Below, piece by piece: positions 45,784 through 56,377 of a stretch of 64,000 nucleotides of DNA. The stretch is from NCBI GenBank assembly GCA_047967505.1, contig CM106540.1; one strand, 5' to 3'. A program made the position numbers and the translations under genes. The stretch is from Dipteris shenzhenensis. Taxonomy: Eukaryota > Polypodiophyta > Polypodiopsida > Gleicheniales. The notes under the pieces were generated by a model. It was not told where the DNA came from, made no database searches, and worked only from the letters and a program-made list of their open reading frames with translations. How positions within the stretch are numbered: the first letter of the stretch is position 1; the number at the start of each line of letters is the position of its first letter.

Positions 45784-45889
45784 TTGCTATATAGTGACGC
45801 TTTGTCCTATTCCATTGCTATATATTGACGCTTTTTGGATATAAACATCGCTATATAGCGACTGACCAACGTCATTATATAGCGACGCT
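45784..45889. repeat. Repeated CTATATAG-type motif upstream of CACTA transposase
   Basis: Four related motifs at about 45784 (TTGCTATATAGTGACGCT), 45815, 45849 (TCGCTATATAGCGACTGA) and 45874. Such clustered motifs occur in subterminal or promoter regions of CACTA elements, where the element's own protein binds. Confidence 0.65.
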
Positions 45890-46529
45890 GGGGGCTTAAA
45901 CCTGAATCCTCGCAAGAAGTCGTCTTTCAAATCTCTATTGCAGTGGGAAAAGCAAAAATCTCTCCTCCCACCTTATATTCGACGACCTCGCTTTCCTCCT
46001 CTCTATTCCCTACTCCTCACCCCTACCCAGTCCCTCTCCCAACACTTGTGCTTCCTCTCCACCTTTCTCCCTCTCTGCTTGTGTGAAAGGAAGTTTTTCA
46101 ACAAGGTGGGTCTCTTTAGGAAATGTAGGTTCATTTTTTGTGAGTGTTGAAGCATGTTTCTCCTTGTATTGCTAAGGCTATGTGCTAATTTTCATGCTTG
46201 ATTTTCAGAGGTTAAGGACAAAAAACGAGATTTGGTGAAAGAAAGAAGACTCACCTCTTCTCTTTTTGGTATTTCTCTTCCTTCTCTTTCTCCTTGTTTG
46301 TAAGCTTATGCTTTCTCCTTGTTTGTAGGCTTCTCCAAACTCATCCAATCCCTTTGAAAAGTTGGTTCTCCAAGCTCCTTCTTCCTCAAATGGTATGTTT
46401 TCTCTTTTTTGTAGGGCCAATCCACAAAACACGGTTCGGGACTTTTCCAGGTAAGAAAGTGCTGAATCCTCTTTTTCCCTTTTGTTATTTCCGTTATTTG
46501 CATTGGCTTGTAGCTAATGCCTTAAGCAC
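45890..46529. other. Anonymous DNA, no gene
   Basis: Possibly the untranslated start of the CACTA transposase unit read in the other direction. Nothing recognised. Confidence 0.35.
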
Positions 46530-48120
46530 TAGCTATAGTAATGGGCATAGGTACCCTCTCTTTCCCTCTCTTCTCTTATTCCCTATTCTTTCCCTGTTTC
46601 CCTCCCTCTTTCCCCCCCTCTTTCCCTCATATGCTCATGCATAAGCATAAGCATATGCTTTCTCTCTTTTTCTCTTATGCATATGATTTTCCTTCTCTTA
46701 TGCTTATGCTCTTTTACCCTCTTCTTTTTCCCCTCAATCAATCTCTTTTTCTCTCTTCCTTCTCTTATTTTCCACTCTCTTTTTTCCTCTCTTTTTCTCC
46801 TCTTTTCATAAGCATATGTATTTGCCTATGCTTATGCTTATGCATGAGCATATGCTCATATCCTCATGCATAAGCACGAGCTTATGCTTTCTCTCTTTTC
46901 TCTTATGCTCATATGCTCATGCATAAGTATATGCTTTCTTTCTTTTTCTCGCTTATGCTCTTTTTCCCTCTTCCTTCTCTTATGCTTATGCTCTTTTCCC
47001 CTCTTCCTTCTCTTCTTTTCCCCTCTTCTTTTTCCCCTCTTTCATCTCTTTCCCCCTCTTTCAATCTCTTTTCCCCCTCTTTCAATCTCTTTTCCCCTTT
47101 TTCTCTTATGCATATGTTTTTTCTTCTCTTATGCTTATGCTTATGCATGAGCATATGTCTCCTTCTCCTTCTCCTTTCCTTCTCTTCTTTTTCCCTCTCT
47201 TTTTCTCTTCTGTTCATAAGCATATGCCTATGCCTATGCTTATGCTTATGCTTATGCATGAGCATATGCTCATATGCTTATGCATAAGCACAAGCATATG
47301 CTTTCTCTCTTTTTCTCTTATGCTCATATGCTCATGCATAAGCATAAGCATATGCTTTCTTTCCTTTTCTCTTATGCTTATGCTCTTTTTCCCTCTTCCT
47401 TCTCTTATGCTTATGCTCTTTTCCTCTCTTCTTTTTCCTCTCTTTCGATCTCTTTTCCCCTCTTCCTTCTCTTGTTTTTCCCCTCTTCCTTCTCTTATGC
47501 TTATGCTATTTTCCCCTCTTCTTTTTCCCCTCTTTCAATCTCTTTTCCCCTCTTCCTTCTCTTCTTTTCCCCTCTTCTTTTTCCCCTATCTCTTTTCCCC
47601 TCTTTCAAACATATGCTTTCTCTCTTTTTCTCTTATGCATATGTTTTTTCTTCTCTTATGCGTATGCTTATGCATAAGCATATGTCTCCTTCTCCTTCTC
47701 CTTCTCCTTTCCTTCTCTTCTTTTTCCCTCTCTTTTTCTCTTCTTTTCATAAGCATATGCCTATGCCTATGGTTATGCTTATGTTATCCATGAGCATATG
47801 CTCATATGCTTATGCATAAGCATAAGCATAAGCATATGCGTTCTCTCTTTTTTTCTTATGCATATACTTTCTCTCTTTTTTCTCTTATGCATATTTGGTT
47901 CTTTTCCCCTCTTTCAATCTCTTTTCCCCTCTTCTTTCTCTTCTTTTCCCCTCTCCTTCTCTTACGCTTCTCCTTCTCTTTTCCTTCTCTTATGCTTCTC
48001 CTTTCTTATGCATATGCTTTCCCTCATATGCTTTCCATCATGCATATGCTTATTTCCTTCTCCTTAGTCGTATTCGGTTCTTTTTTCACATGCTCCTTAG
48101 CCATATTTGGTTCTTTTTTT
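46530..48120. repeat. Pyrimidine-rich minisatellite with short palindromes
   Basis: About 1.6 kb of CTTTCTCTCTTTTTCTC and CCCCTCTTCCTTCTC runs alternating with blocks of CTTATGCATAAGCATATGC type, which are self-complementary. The blocks recur dozens of times. All long reading frames here are repeat artefacts. Confidence 0.9.
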
Positions 48121-48949
48121 TTTCAAACAGATTCTAAATGAAACAACCACGCCCTCACCCATGGGTGTCCTCCCTAAATCCCAACCCGGTTCCCCACATC
48201 GCAGGGATTATAGACATAGCTTCTCTACTGGCTCATGTAAAAGAGAAGATTGTGCAAGAGAGTGACTAAGTGAAGTATAACGTGGGGGTGCGTGCTTCTG
48301 CGTAGGGTCCAAGCTGAAGGGTAGTGGAGCAAGGGTGACTGAGGAACACATGACACAACCTACGAGATCTCCGTAGGTTGTGGAGAGACCGCCATGACCG
48401 ATGGAGCCTCAAATATGATTGTGTAAAGGACATAATGGATTGTGTGGAGACATTCATGGATTGCAAGTACATAATCGCTGAACAGCATGATCACTATTAG
48501 AAGAGGTGGAGGATGAGGTCCCCAGTGACCCACCTAGTAGTGCGGGGGAGGAAAGTACCTCAGACAATAATGCAGAGCAGTAGACCTCCTCCACCATTTT
48601 GGCATTTTAGGAGAATGTCTCTTTTGGAGACATATATTTTTTATATACATAATTTTGGAGACATACTTTTGGTTTCTATTTTATATATATATATGAAAAT
48701 CCTATTGGATTCCACTTGTCTTTCATAAATATTTGTCTTTTCAAAACTCGCTTTTCATAATTGTCTTTGTCCTTTATGCGTTGATGTCATTTCATAATTT
48801 TCACAAGTGATTAATTGCCTGCCCGTAATTTCTTGAGTTTGACTTTCATAATTGTCTCAAGTAATTAATTATCTTTCTGCTTCTTACCCGCTCTTGTTTT
48901 TTATTTTTTGTTTTTGTGTTTGTGTCTACGTTTGTCCGATCCCCCAAAT
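48121..48949. other. Anonymous DNA; acidic tail-like frame
   Basis: A short frame near 48503-48573 gives EEVEDEVPSDPPSSAGEEST, like the acidic end of some protein, but nothing upstream is recognisable. Inverted repeat CCTACG...CGTAGG at about 48358-48376. Confidence 0.35.
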
Positions 48950-49202
48950 TAGACATGGGATCACATCACATGTCTGACGAGTACGAAAACCCTCGTAGGA
49001 GGAGACATCATGATCTCTATTCTCCGGAGGACTTTTGTTCCACTCAGGCAACACCTCAGGGGCTACCCCTATGACTACCCCTGGCCCAACTCCTCTCGGA
49101 AGTAGTACTATGACTACCCCTCGGGAAACTCCTTTGCTAGCAGCCCATGGCTTTGTCAAGAGTCCCAACGAGTTTGTCACACAGATGATCGATGCGGAGG
49201 CA

Positions 49203-49422
49203 GTGAGATTCTTCTCTCTGCTATCCTAGAGGACTTCAGCAAATCCCTCTCCTACACCGACGGTTGGACCTACTATCCAACCGTCCCCTCTAGCCCCTTC
49301 AATTAAGGGGTCGTGAGATTCTTCTCTCTGCTATCCTAGAGGACTTCAACAAATCCCTCTCCTACATCGACGGTTGGACTCACTATCCAACCGTCCCCTC
49401 TAGCCCCTTCAATTAAGGGGTC
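49203..49422. repeat. 2 x 110-bp tandem duplication
   Basis: GTGAGATTCTTCTCTCTGCT... repeated once at 49313 with a handful of substitutions. It lies inside the decayed CACTA-type frame. Confidence 0.92.
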
Positions 49423-50517
49423 ATCACCTGGGCATGCCCATCATAAGGGAAGGAAGAGTAGGAGGGGTCGCTTATGTTGTGTTAACTCGGGAGATGTAGA
49501 CGAGTCAACACACTTACATCCCTACAGGTCTCCACTTGGTCCCGAGACCCAGTACCAGTCAAGTCCCTTGTCCTCTCCTACTCCCATTGCTACTTCTTGC
49601 TCCGTAAGCACTTGCAGTAAGACCACTCGCTCTGACTCTGCCACTACCATGAGTCCTCCTTACTCGGTCGAAGACCTGTCCTATGAAATCACGGTTGCTG
49701 GAGAGATAATAGAAAATCAAAGGGCTCAGCAGTGATGGCCACCATGAGGCAGTTGATGAGCCACCACTTCAAGAGCAGCATAGCTATACTGACTGGCGGT
49801 ACCAAGATGAGGGAAAGAAGCAGGCAGTCATCGATGAATTGAAAAGACAACATCCTAACCCTCCTAATTGGGAGTTCAATTCGGATTACATGAAAGAGTG
49901 CATGGGGGTCCTCTTGAAGCATCGTAGGTCAACCTTGCACACTTCCATCACAAAGGGAAGGCTAAACCCAGTTGGGCAGATAAAGCTGATTGGAAGTTTT
50001 TTAAGAAGCAGTAGATGGACCATCTTGAACTGTTCGAGGTTTAGAGGAGGGCTATAAGGAGACGACTGGATTCATAGGTACTTCGCACTTTGGTGCAGGC
50101 GGACGGTTGGCATTTGAGGCAACTGTGGTAAGTCTACTTCTCATTTAATGTATTGTTCTATTTGTTTTACTACATATTGCATGCACTTTATCTAACTCTC
50201 GTAAATTGGGCCCACAACAAGCTACAATGGGTCGCCTTCCTAGAGACACAGAGATGAGATGCGCATTTCACATAGGAACAAAGCCGTGGTTTATTGAGTA
50301 GGAGGCACTGGGAGCGACGGTTGATTGGGTTGAGGTGGCTACTCACACGATATAAGTCTACTTCTACTTGTAATCTCACTTTTTAAACTGTTTTATTCTT
50401 TAAGTTCCAATCTAATTTCCAATTAATATGGTTTCACTCTTAGAATCAAAGCTTGAATGTCCCATTAGTGGAGGTGAGCGGTGATGATGAGGGATTAGGC
50501 TTACATGGCTTCGACAA

Positions 50518-50595
50518 GGGCCAGGGATCAGGTGCTGCTCATGAGGGCCAGGGATCAGGTGCAGCTCATGAGGGCTAGGGTTCAGGCTAGCACGA
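50518..50595. repeat. 27-bp tandem repeat, three copies
   Basis: GGGCCAGGGATCAGGTGC... at 50518, 50545 and 50572; followed by a (TAG)n run at about 50637-50668. Confidence 0.88.
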
Positions 50596-50681
50596 CGAGG
50601 ATGAGGATCAGGTTGAGGACGATAATTCGGATGAGCAGTAGTAGTAGTAGTAGTATTAGTAGTAGTTTGCATATGCTTTGC

Positions 50682-50873
50682 CATGTATATGCTTTTGTAT
50701 ATCGGCTCGTTTGAGTGATTTTGTATCACCCTTTTCGAAAGGGTAATTTTGTAACAAACAATGTTGTATATCTTCGACATGTATATGCTTCTGTCGCTCA
50801 GTTCATTTGAGTGATTTTGTATCACCCTTTCGACAAGGGAAATTTTGTAACAAAAAACGTTCTTTTGTAATTA
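50682..50873. repeat. 2 x 96-bp tandem duplication
   Basis: CATGTATATGCTT(T/C)TGT...GTATCACCC...TTTTGTAACAAA... at 50682 and 50778. Confidence 0.88.
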
Positions 50874-51160
50874 GTAAATAAAAAACATTCACGTCATTTC
50901 AGTTGCTCTACTGCTACTTGAACCTGCCAGAACTTCACGGTCCATCTCATATCAGGAAAGAAGTGAATGGTTCTTGCTCAATTCTCACTCAATAAGTTAT
51001 ACTTTTGCCCTCATTTATATTTACTACAATAAGGACTAAAATACCAAGAAAGAAGGACTACAATTTCCTTGGCTTATGACCAAAATAGCGCTAAAATAAC
51101 TCCGACCCATCGTTGTGGTTGCATGGAGATACATCTAGAAAAATACAATTAAACTTCTAC

Positions 51161-51326
51161 AAAATGCAATTGACGATATGGCCCTTGAGGTGCCCCCTCT
51201 AAGGGCAAGGGCCATATCGACATGCATTATACAATATCCAAGATGCCACTGGATAGAAATGGCATGTCGATATGGCCCTTGCCCCTAAAGGGGACCCCTC
51301 AAGGGCCATATCATCAATTGCATTTT
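51161..51326. repeat. Long inverted repeat / hairpin (65-nt arms)
   Basis: Arm 51161-51225 and arm 51262-51326 are reverse complements with a few mismatches, around a 36-nt loop. GATATGGCCCTTGAGG and AAGGGCAAGGGCCATATCG pair with their partners in the other arm. It may be a foldback transposon, a MITE, or a small-RNA precursor. Confidence 0.85.
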
Positions 51327-51483
51327 GCTTGGTTACACAACAAAATACATTTTCCTTGGTACACAAATATATAACTGCAAGAGCCACTGCGGTGGCTTTC
51401 ATAAATCTCCTTCTATTTGCTAGCGCGCTGGTCATCATAGACCTCCTCCTGTAATACATAAAAATAGGTAACGAAGCTATAAC

Positions 51484-51960
51484 TCCAAGAACCAGTGCGG
51501 TGGTCTCTCGAAGACAACCTTGAATTTTGGGTGATGACAGGTTGTCAAGCCAGAGACTGCATCGAGTAGATGCTCAAAATGATAGATTGCATCTCATTAC
51601 CTACGGTTTTGCATGGGTTGTGGACAAAGATGTGGCAAAAGGCTGCATGTTGACAGGTGGTCAAAACAGAGATTGTGCTGCATGGCGGTGTTCAAAATGA
51701 TAGATTGTGTCTAATTATTACACCAAGAACTAGCACGGTGGTCTCTCCAAGGCAACCTTCAATTTTAATGATTTGCATGGGTGCGGTGCCTAGTGACAGG
51801 TGGCAAAGTTATGGCAAAAGGTTGCACGATGATAAGTGATCAGGCGGCAGAGTCTAGAGATTGCACTGCGCGATGCAGTGCAGAGATGTCATGTGTCGAG
51901 CTATGCAGTGTTCAAAACAAATAGATTGCATCTCATTATTACACCAGTGCGCTTTCATGA
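51484..51960. repeat. Diverged ~239-bp tandem repeat
   Basis: CCAAGAACCAGTGCGGTGGT... at 51484 and CCAAGAACTAGCACGGTGGT... at 51723, each followed by a related series ending in AGATTGCATCTCATTA or similar. Confidence 0.75.
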
Positions 51961-53987
51961 CATTGGGAAAATTTCCCACAAGAGCGTGGGTCCACGTAAA
52001 TTTCAAATAATCACCCAGAAGTGCATCGTGTCGCAGCCCCAAAATGGCCCCAAAAATAGCTTTGTGATTGGCTATACCCAAGCAAACGTTGACCCTAAAG
52101 GATGGATATGCTAGAAAGTGTCTTGATGCCACAAACACACATAGTGATGAAGTCTTGCTATGTAAGACCGGGAAACATAAATGTTAAGAGTATGACAACC
52201 TTCCTTGTAATTATTGCATATACGAATATTGGTGATTAAATTCAAGAATATACTAAAGGACATGCATATTGGATGACACCTTAATGTCATACACACAAGT
52301 AGGTCCATTGACACATATAGGTCCACATAGGAGATGGTGAAAAAAATCGCATGCACACATATACGGAGCCCCACTGCCCCCGCCCCCCTATCCTCCCCCT
52401 CCCCCCTCCACACACACACATAAAGCTCCTTAAAAAAGTTGTAAAATATGCATAAAGTAAGCTTTGAAAAAGAATTCAGCTATTATATAAGTTCTTCTTT
52501 TTAAGAATGTATTTGTATAATACAATGGATATTAACATGCAGTAAAAGGTAGTCCACTTGAGCATTTTATGTCCTCAATTTCGATCGTTTCTGATTTAGT
52601 TGACCAATAGTGCTAGGCACTGGACCTAGTAGCAATGGGATAGTAGCTAGCCAATGTAAGGGGAGGGAGAGAGGAAGGCATTGGAGGTGACATCATCATG
52701 ATCTTGTAGAGAGAAGTACGTAAATGCTAGATAGAAGGACTTTATTAACTAGGAGAATATCAAGATAACCCTTACATCTCGTTAATTTTTGGTGCTTCAA
52801 TTTGCCATTTTTTCAACAAAAAAGCATTGTAGTTGTACCTTTAAAAAGGAAGAAACCTATGGAGCTTTTATCATATAGAAACGATTTTTAAAAATTTAAA
52901 AGTACAAGGGTTGAGAAGGGTAGGTTGCTAGTGCATCAGGATGATAATTAGCACGTAAGCCCAAAAATGAGGTATTATGTGTCTCTTATACTTATGTTTC
53001 TCCATTTAGTGTTAATGCTATTAAAAAGGACTTGTGAATTTTGATAAAATAAATTTACTCTTATACTATAGTTTCTAGAGCTAGTAACATGTCTTTTGAA
53101 GTTGAGACACACAAAGCTTAGCCCAAACATAAAGGCTAAGCAAAATCTAAGGCTGTGTTTGCAAATCATAGTAAAAATAATAATTGAAGGTGGGTTTTCA
53201 TAATAATTTGTGTGTATTCAAGGCACTGAATGCCATAGGAGTCATGATTTGTGTTCATGAAACTTGGGCTTTACATGATACAAAATTTAGAATTTCAATT
53301 TGGGCTTGCAAATTTTTAAAGGCGTAGGAGATGACAACCTCGACCAATGTAGTTATAATATATTTACCAAGTGTATGTGAGAGCTCATGCACATGCTTGT
53401 GAAGTTGTTTAACTAGAGTCACAATAGAGTCCTGGTGCCTTATTATTCAAGTTTTCTTTAGAAAGAGTAAGCTTCAATAGTACAACATAAAGATTGCATA
53501 CTAGACTTAGATAAGCCTTACAAGGTATTCACATATTGGAGGAATGATAGGCCTTTGAGCTTTGTATGTTGGTAATTGGCTTGGGCGAGAAATCCCCAAG
53601 AAATTTGGTATAAGAGAAAAGGATACCTTTAAAAATAAAGCTTCCAATGCTAGCATTAGTACGCTTTTGAAATTTAGTTTGATCTTGCTTGATTTTTAAT
53701 GGGTGGCTTTAAAAAAATGTGCACCAGTCACTCTTGTGGGCAAGTTGGGGTGCCATGGCTTTGAGAAATGTAAAAGTGTGAACTTTAAAGGCAGTTTATT
53801 TTTTCTTGAAGTGCTATAAAGGAAGGTTTGTGGTGACGAGTGGGAGTGATGAACAAAGAGTAAACTAGGAGGAAGGGGCTCTAATGTAGCGAATTAAGAA
53901 AAGTAAACAAGGAGGGAGGGAGGGACTTGAATGGAGCATATGAAGAAAAGTAATCAAGGAGGTGAGTAATCTCGAATGCAAGGAAAT
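51961..53987. other. Anonymous DNA, no gene
   Basis: Nothing coding recognised. Contains a C-rich tract (52369-52407) followed by (CA)n. Confidence 0.45.
52369..52420. repeat. C-rich tract plus (CA)n
   Basis: Five C-runs of four to six bases within about 40 bases on the plus strand, then CACACACACACA. The minus strand has the matching G-runs. Confidence 0.8.
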
Positions 53988-54097
53988 GCACATGGGGTTT
54001 CATGCACCACTCCAAGAGTGCGAAGCCCGGGGTTAGGATCATGCACATCGGATTTCATGCAATGCTCCAGGAGTGCGAAACCCGGGTTTAGTGTCAA
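53988..54097. repeat. 2 x 55-bp tandem duplication
   Basis: GCACATGGGGTTTCATGC... at 53988 and GCACATCGGATTTCATGC... at 54043, both with GAGTGCGAA(G/A)CCCGGG. Confidence 0.85.
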
Positions 54098-55083
54098 GTG
54101 AATGAAAAAAAATTGATTTTGCGATTTGAAGGAAAAATAAAAAAAAAGGAGGTGAGAAACATGCACGTTTTCTGCAAATATAGTTGTGTGAAATATCTTG
54201 TGTATGAGCTTGGAGAGTTTTGTAAATGTTCCCAAAATTTTTTTGTGGTTCAAGGTCATAGAGCCAGTGCACACGATCCTTGTAGTGCGACTCTGGTGAT
54301 GAGTTTTCTGGCACAGACCTCAAGGCGGAGTTGAAGCGCATTTGGTGCTCACATTCGCAGCTCAGTTTTGGAGGGTACCAATTTGAGCACCAGAGCGCGA
54401 TTGATTTTTCAGCCAGTAGTTATTCGCCATGTGGAGTTGTGAAGGTGGCAGTCCCTTGAATGCTCTAGACTGGGTACAGATGTAGATGTGTGAGCCAACC
54501 AAAGGAGCCCAGCTCTCACATGCAGAGCTCCCTGCAAATACTCAGACATCTATTCCAACGTAGTCAAGCTTGAATTAAATGCGAGAAACTCGTAGAGTAT
54601 TTTTAAAGCGTGAACAAAATCATCTTCTACCACCAATTGCGCATTTGTGTCTCGTGTGCACTGGCTCTTATAGGTGAGGGGTGTTGGTAAAGGCACCTCA
54701 TCGCTCAACTCTGTAAATATGTACAGTAGTAGTACAAAAACCAATGGCATCCGGCTTTCAATGGCAGGCAAGCCAACACATACGCCAGAGGTGCGTCTTC
54801 CCGAGATGGGCACTTCGGAAGCCTTTCAACCTTTGCATGTGCACTCTCTTTCTTTCTGTAACCTCAACCAAGAATATGTCGATCGCACGCACGCTCTGTA
54901 CGTATCATCAACCCAGCTTTCCTCTCTACCACCCTCTGCCTTTCGTCTTTACATTCATGAACCCACTGTTGTTGCCCGAAAATTTACTGTAGTATTCGCT
55001 CTAGCTTACGTTTTTCATTAGAGAATTTTAGCTCGCGTTGTTTAATCGATTCTACCAAGAGCAACGTCGACTCTAGCAGACAA

Positions 55084-55187
55084 AGCTAGCAAGCTGCGCA
55101 TTACTTATCACAGACAATAATTTATTCTTCAACAGAGCTAGCAAGCTGTGCATTTCTTATCGGAGACAAGAATTCATTCTTCAACAA
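55084..55187. repeat. 2 x 52-bp tandem duplication
   Basis: AGCTAGCAAGCTG(C/T)GCATT...TTCATTCTTCAAC-type unit repeated once. Confidence 0.8.
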
Positions 55188-55346
55188 GTCCATTAACGCC
55201 TTATAGATAACCGAAGAGCGGTGTTAAATGCTATAGAAAACTCTATGGTGCTACACTAGCTAGCATTCTTCGTAGCATTTTGTGTACATGTAAACGTCGA
55301 TCTTCGTTTATCTCGACATTGTTGCTGCTGCAAACGTGATGCTGCG

Positions 55347-55435
55347 GCTATGGTTTACGTCTCTTATACGAGACTGACTTTATACTAGACTGCAGCTATT
55401 GTTTACGTCTCATATACTAGACTGGCTTTTTACTA
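55347..55435. repeat. 2 x 48-bp tandem duplication
   Basis: GCTAT(G/T)GTTTACGTCTC...TATACTAGACTG repeated once. Confidence 0.75.
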
Positions 55436-56072
55436 TAGAAAAGGCTTCAGATTAACGATTCACGAGGAACCTAGATTTGTAGAAAAAGTCTATGGCTTAC
55501 AACTAGGTGTCATGTGATCTCCGAGCCCTACTCAAGCTTTTCGATCCAAGAAGGCCTCTGTTGCTCCCAGGCTACGATTGCCCAGCGACCTCTGTTTCCC
55601 AATCTATCCATCTGATTCCATCGCCTAACCTTTGCCTCATTGTTTGAATGATTTTATCTGTAAGGTCCTTGCTCTCGTGGCTGCGAAACCTTGTCGGTAG
55701 ACCAGCGCGTGCGGATCTGATAGTACCTCACCTGGAGCTGCTGCGCAGCCACCAGCAGCACCTCGCAGCTTTGGTGATTTCCTATCTCTTTTGGCCTGTC
55801 GGCCAGCATCCGTCACCGATTCACCGCACTCTCTAGACTCTCTGTCGCAGCACGGTGAACTATTCAGCTTCTCCCTGACATCAGAAGCTAGCTAGACTGG
55901 CCAACCCAAGACGCAAAGAGTGTCTCAGATCTTCATTTCTGGTTGCACATTTTGCCCGTTCCTTGCCTTTGAGGTACTGACAACACATGTGAATCGAGGC
56001 GCTGTAATCAATGAAGCTTGTATTACATAATTTTACATTGCTGCAAATCTCATCTTTGACCAGCTTTGAACT

Positions 56073-56261
56073 TTGAAGTTTCATAGCTTTTTGCTCTTGC
56101 TTTTCCTGCTGGCCGCGCTCCTCCTCCAAGCTGTAGTTGCTCCAGTGATCTCTACTCGCCGCTCAAATCCATTCAGAGCATTCACATTCCCATTTCCCTT
56201 TCCTGGAGTCATAGGTTGCTTCTCTAGCTCGCCCTGCAAGAAGCCCAACCATCATCCGTGA
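56073..56261 (+). other. Signal-peptide-like open frame without ATG
   Basis: A 62-codon open frame. It encodes a strongly hydrophobic start (FLLLLFLLAALLLQ), an RR-containing stretch, and a Pro/Cys tail ending CFSSSPCKKPNHHP before TGA. This looks like a small secreted peptide precursor. However, the first codon is TTG, a TGA lies two codons upstream, and no in-frame ATG exists. It could only be real as a spliced exon (an AG precedes TTTCATAG) or with non-AUG start. It ends 116 bases before the RLP29-like ATG, so it may simply be 5' UTR. Confidence 0.25.
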
Positions 56262-56377
56262 TCTCTACCCTTCCTCAGCCCTCCGCTTCTGAGTAGAACA
56301 CAAGGCTGCCAGGTGCTCCCTATTGGACCCATAACAAGCTCCCTAACTTCCTTCCTCAGTCAGCTTCTCTCGTCACC

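Larger units (their letters stand above)
48950..50660 (+). pseudogene. CACTA-type second reading frame (Transposase_24-like), decayed
   Basis: Possible start ATG at about 48955 followed by MSDEYENPRRRRHHDLY. Then a Pro/Thr-rich part (MTTPGPTPLGSS), a part with KGRKSRRGRLCCVNSGD, and a C-terminal part with YTDWRYQDEGKKQAVIDELK, HKGKAKPSWADKADWKFFKK and RRRLDSQVLRTLVQADGWHL-like sequence (with stops). GRLPRDTEMRCAFHIG lies after a likely intron near 50129-50225. This order resembles the plant Ptta/En/Spm-type protein found beside TNP2 in CACTA elements. The assignment rests on general layout; frameshifts and stops are frequent. Confidence 0.4.
54098..56072. other. Upstream region of RLP29-like gene, no gene seen
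   Basis: No reading frame supported. Holds two small tandem duplications: about 52-bp units at 55084 and 55136, and about 48-bp units at 55347 and 55395. Confidence 0.45.

Noticed and set aside
46541-48141. Long frames rich in MLMHKH and SLFFSYAYA motifs as membrane proteins
   Set aside because: Translations of the pyrimidine minisatellite; similar frames appear in several phases and on the other strand.
51836-52138. 90-codon frames near 51.9-52.1 kb on both strands as genes
   Set aside because: Overlapping opposite-strand frames in diverged repeats; no recognisable domain.
55648-55836. 62-codon frame (MILSVRSLLSWLRNLVG...) as a small gene
   Set aside because: No family resemblance, no neighbouring signals; length is compatible with chance.
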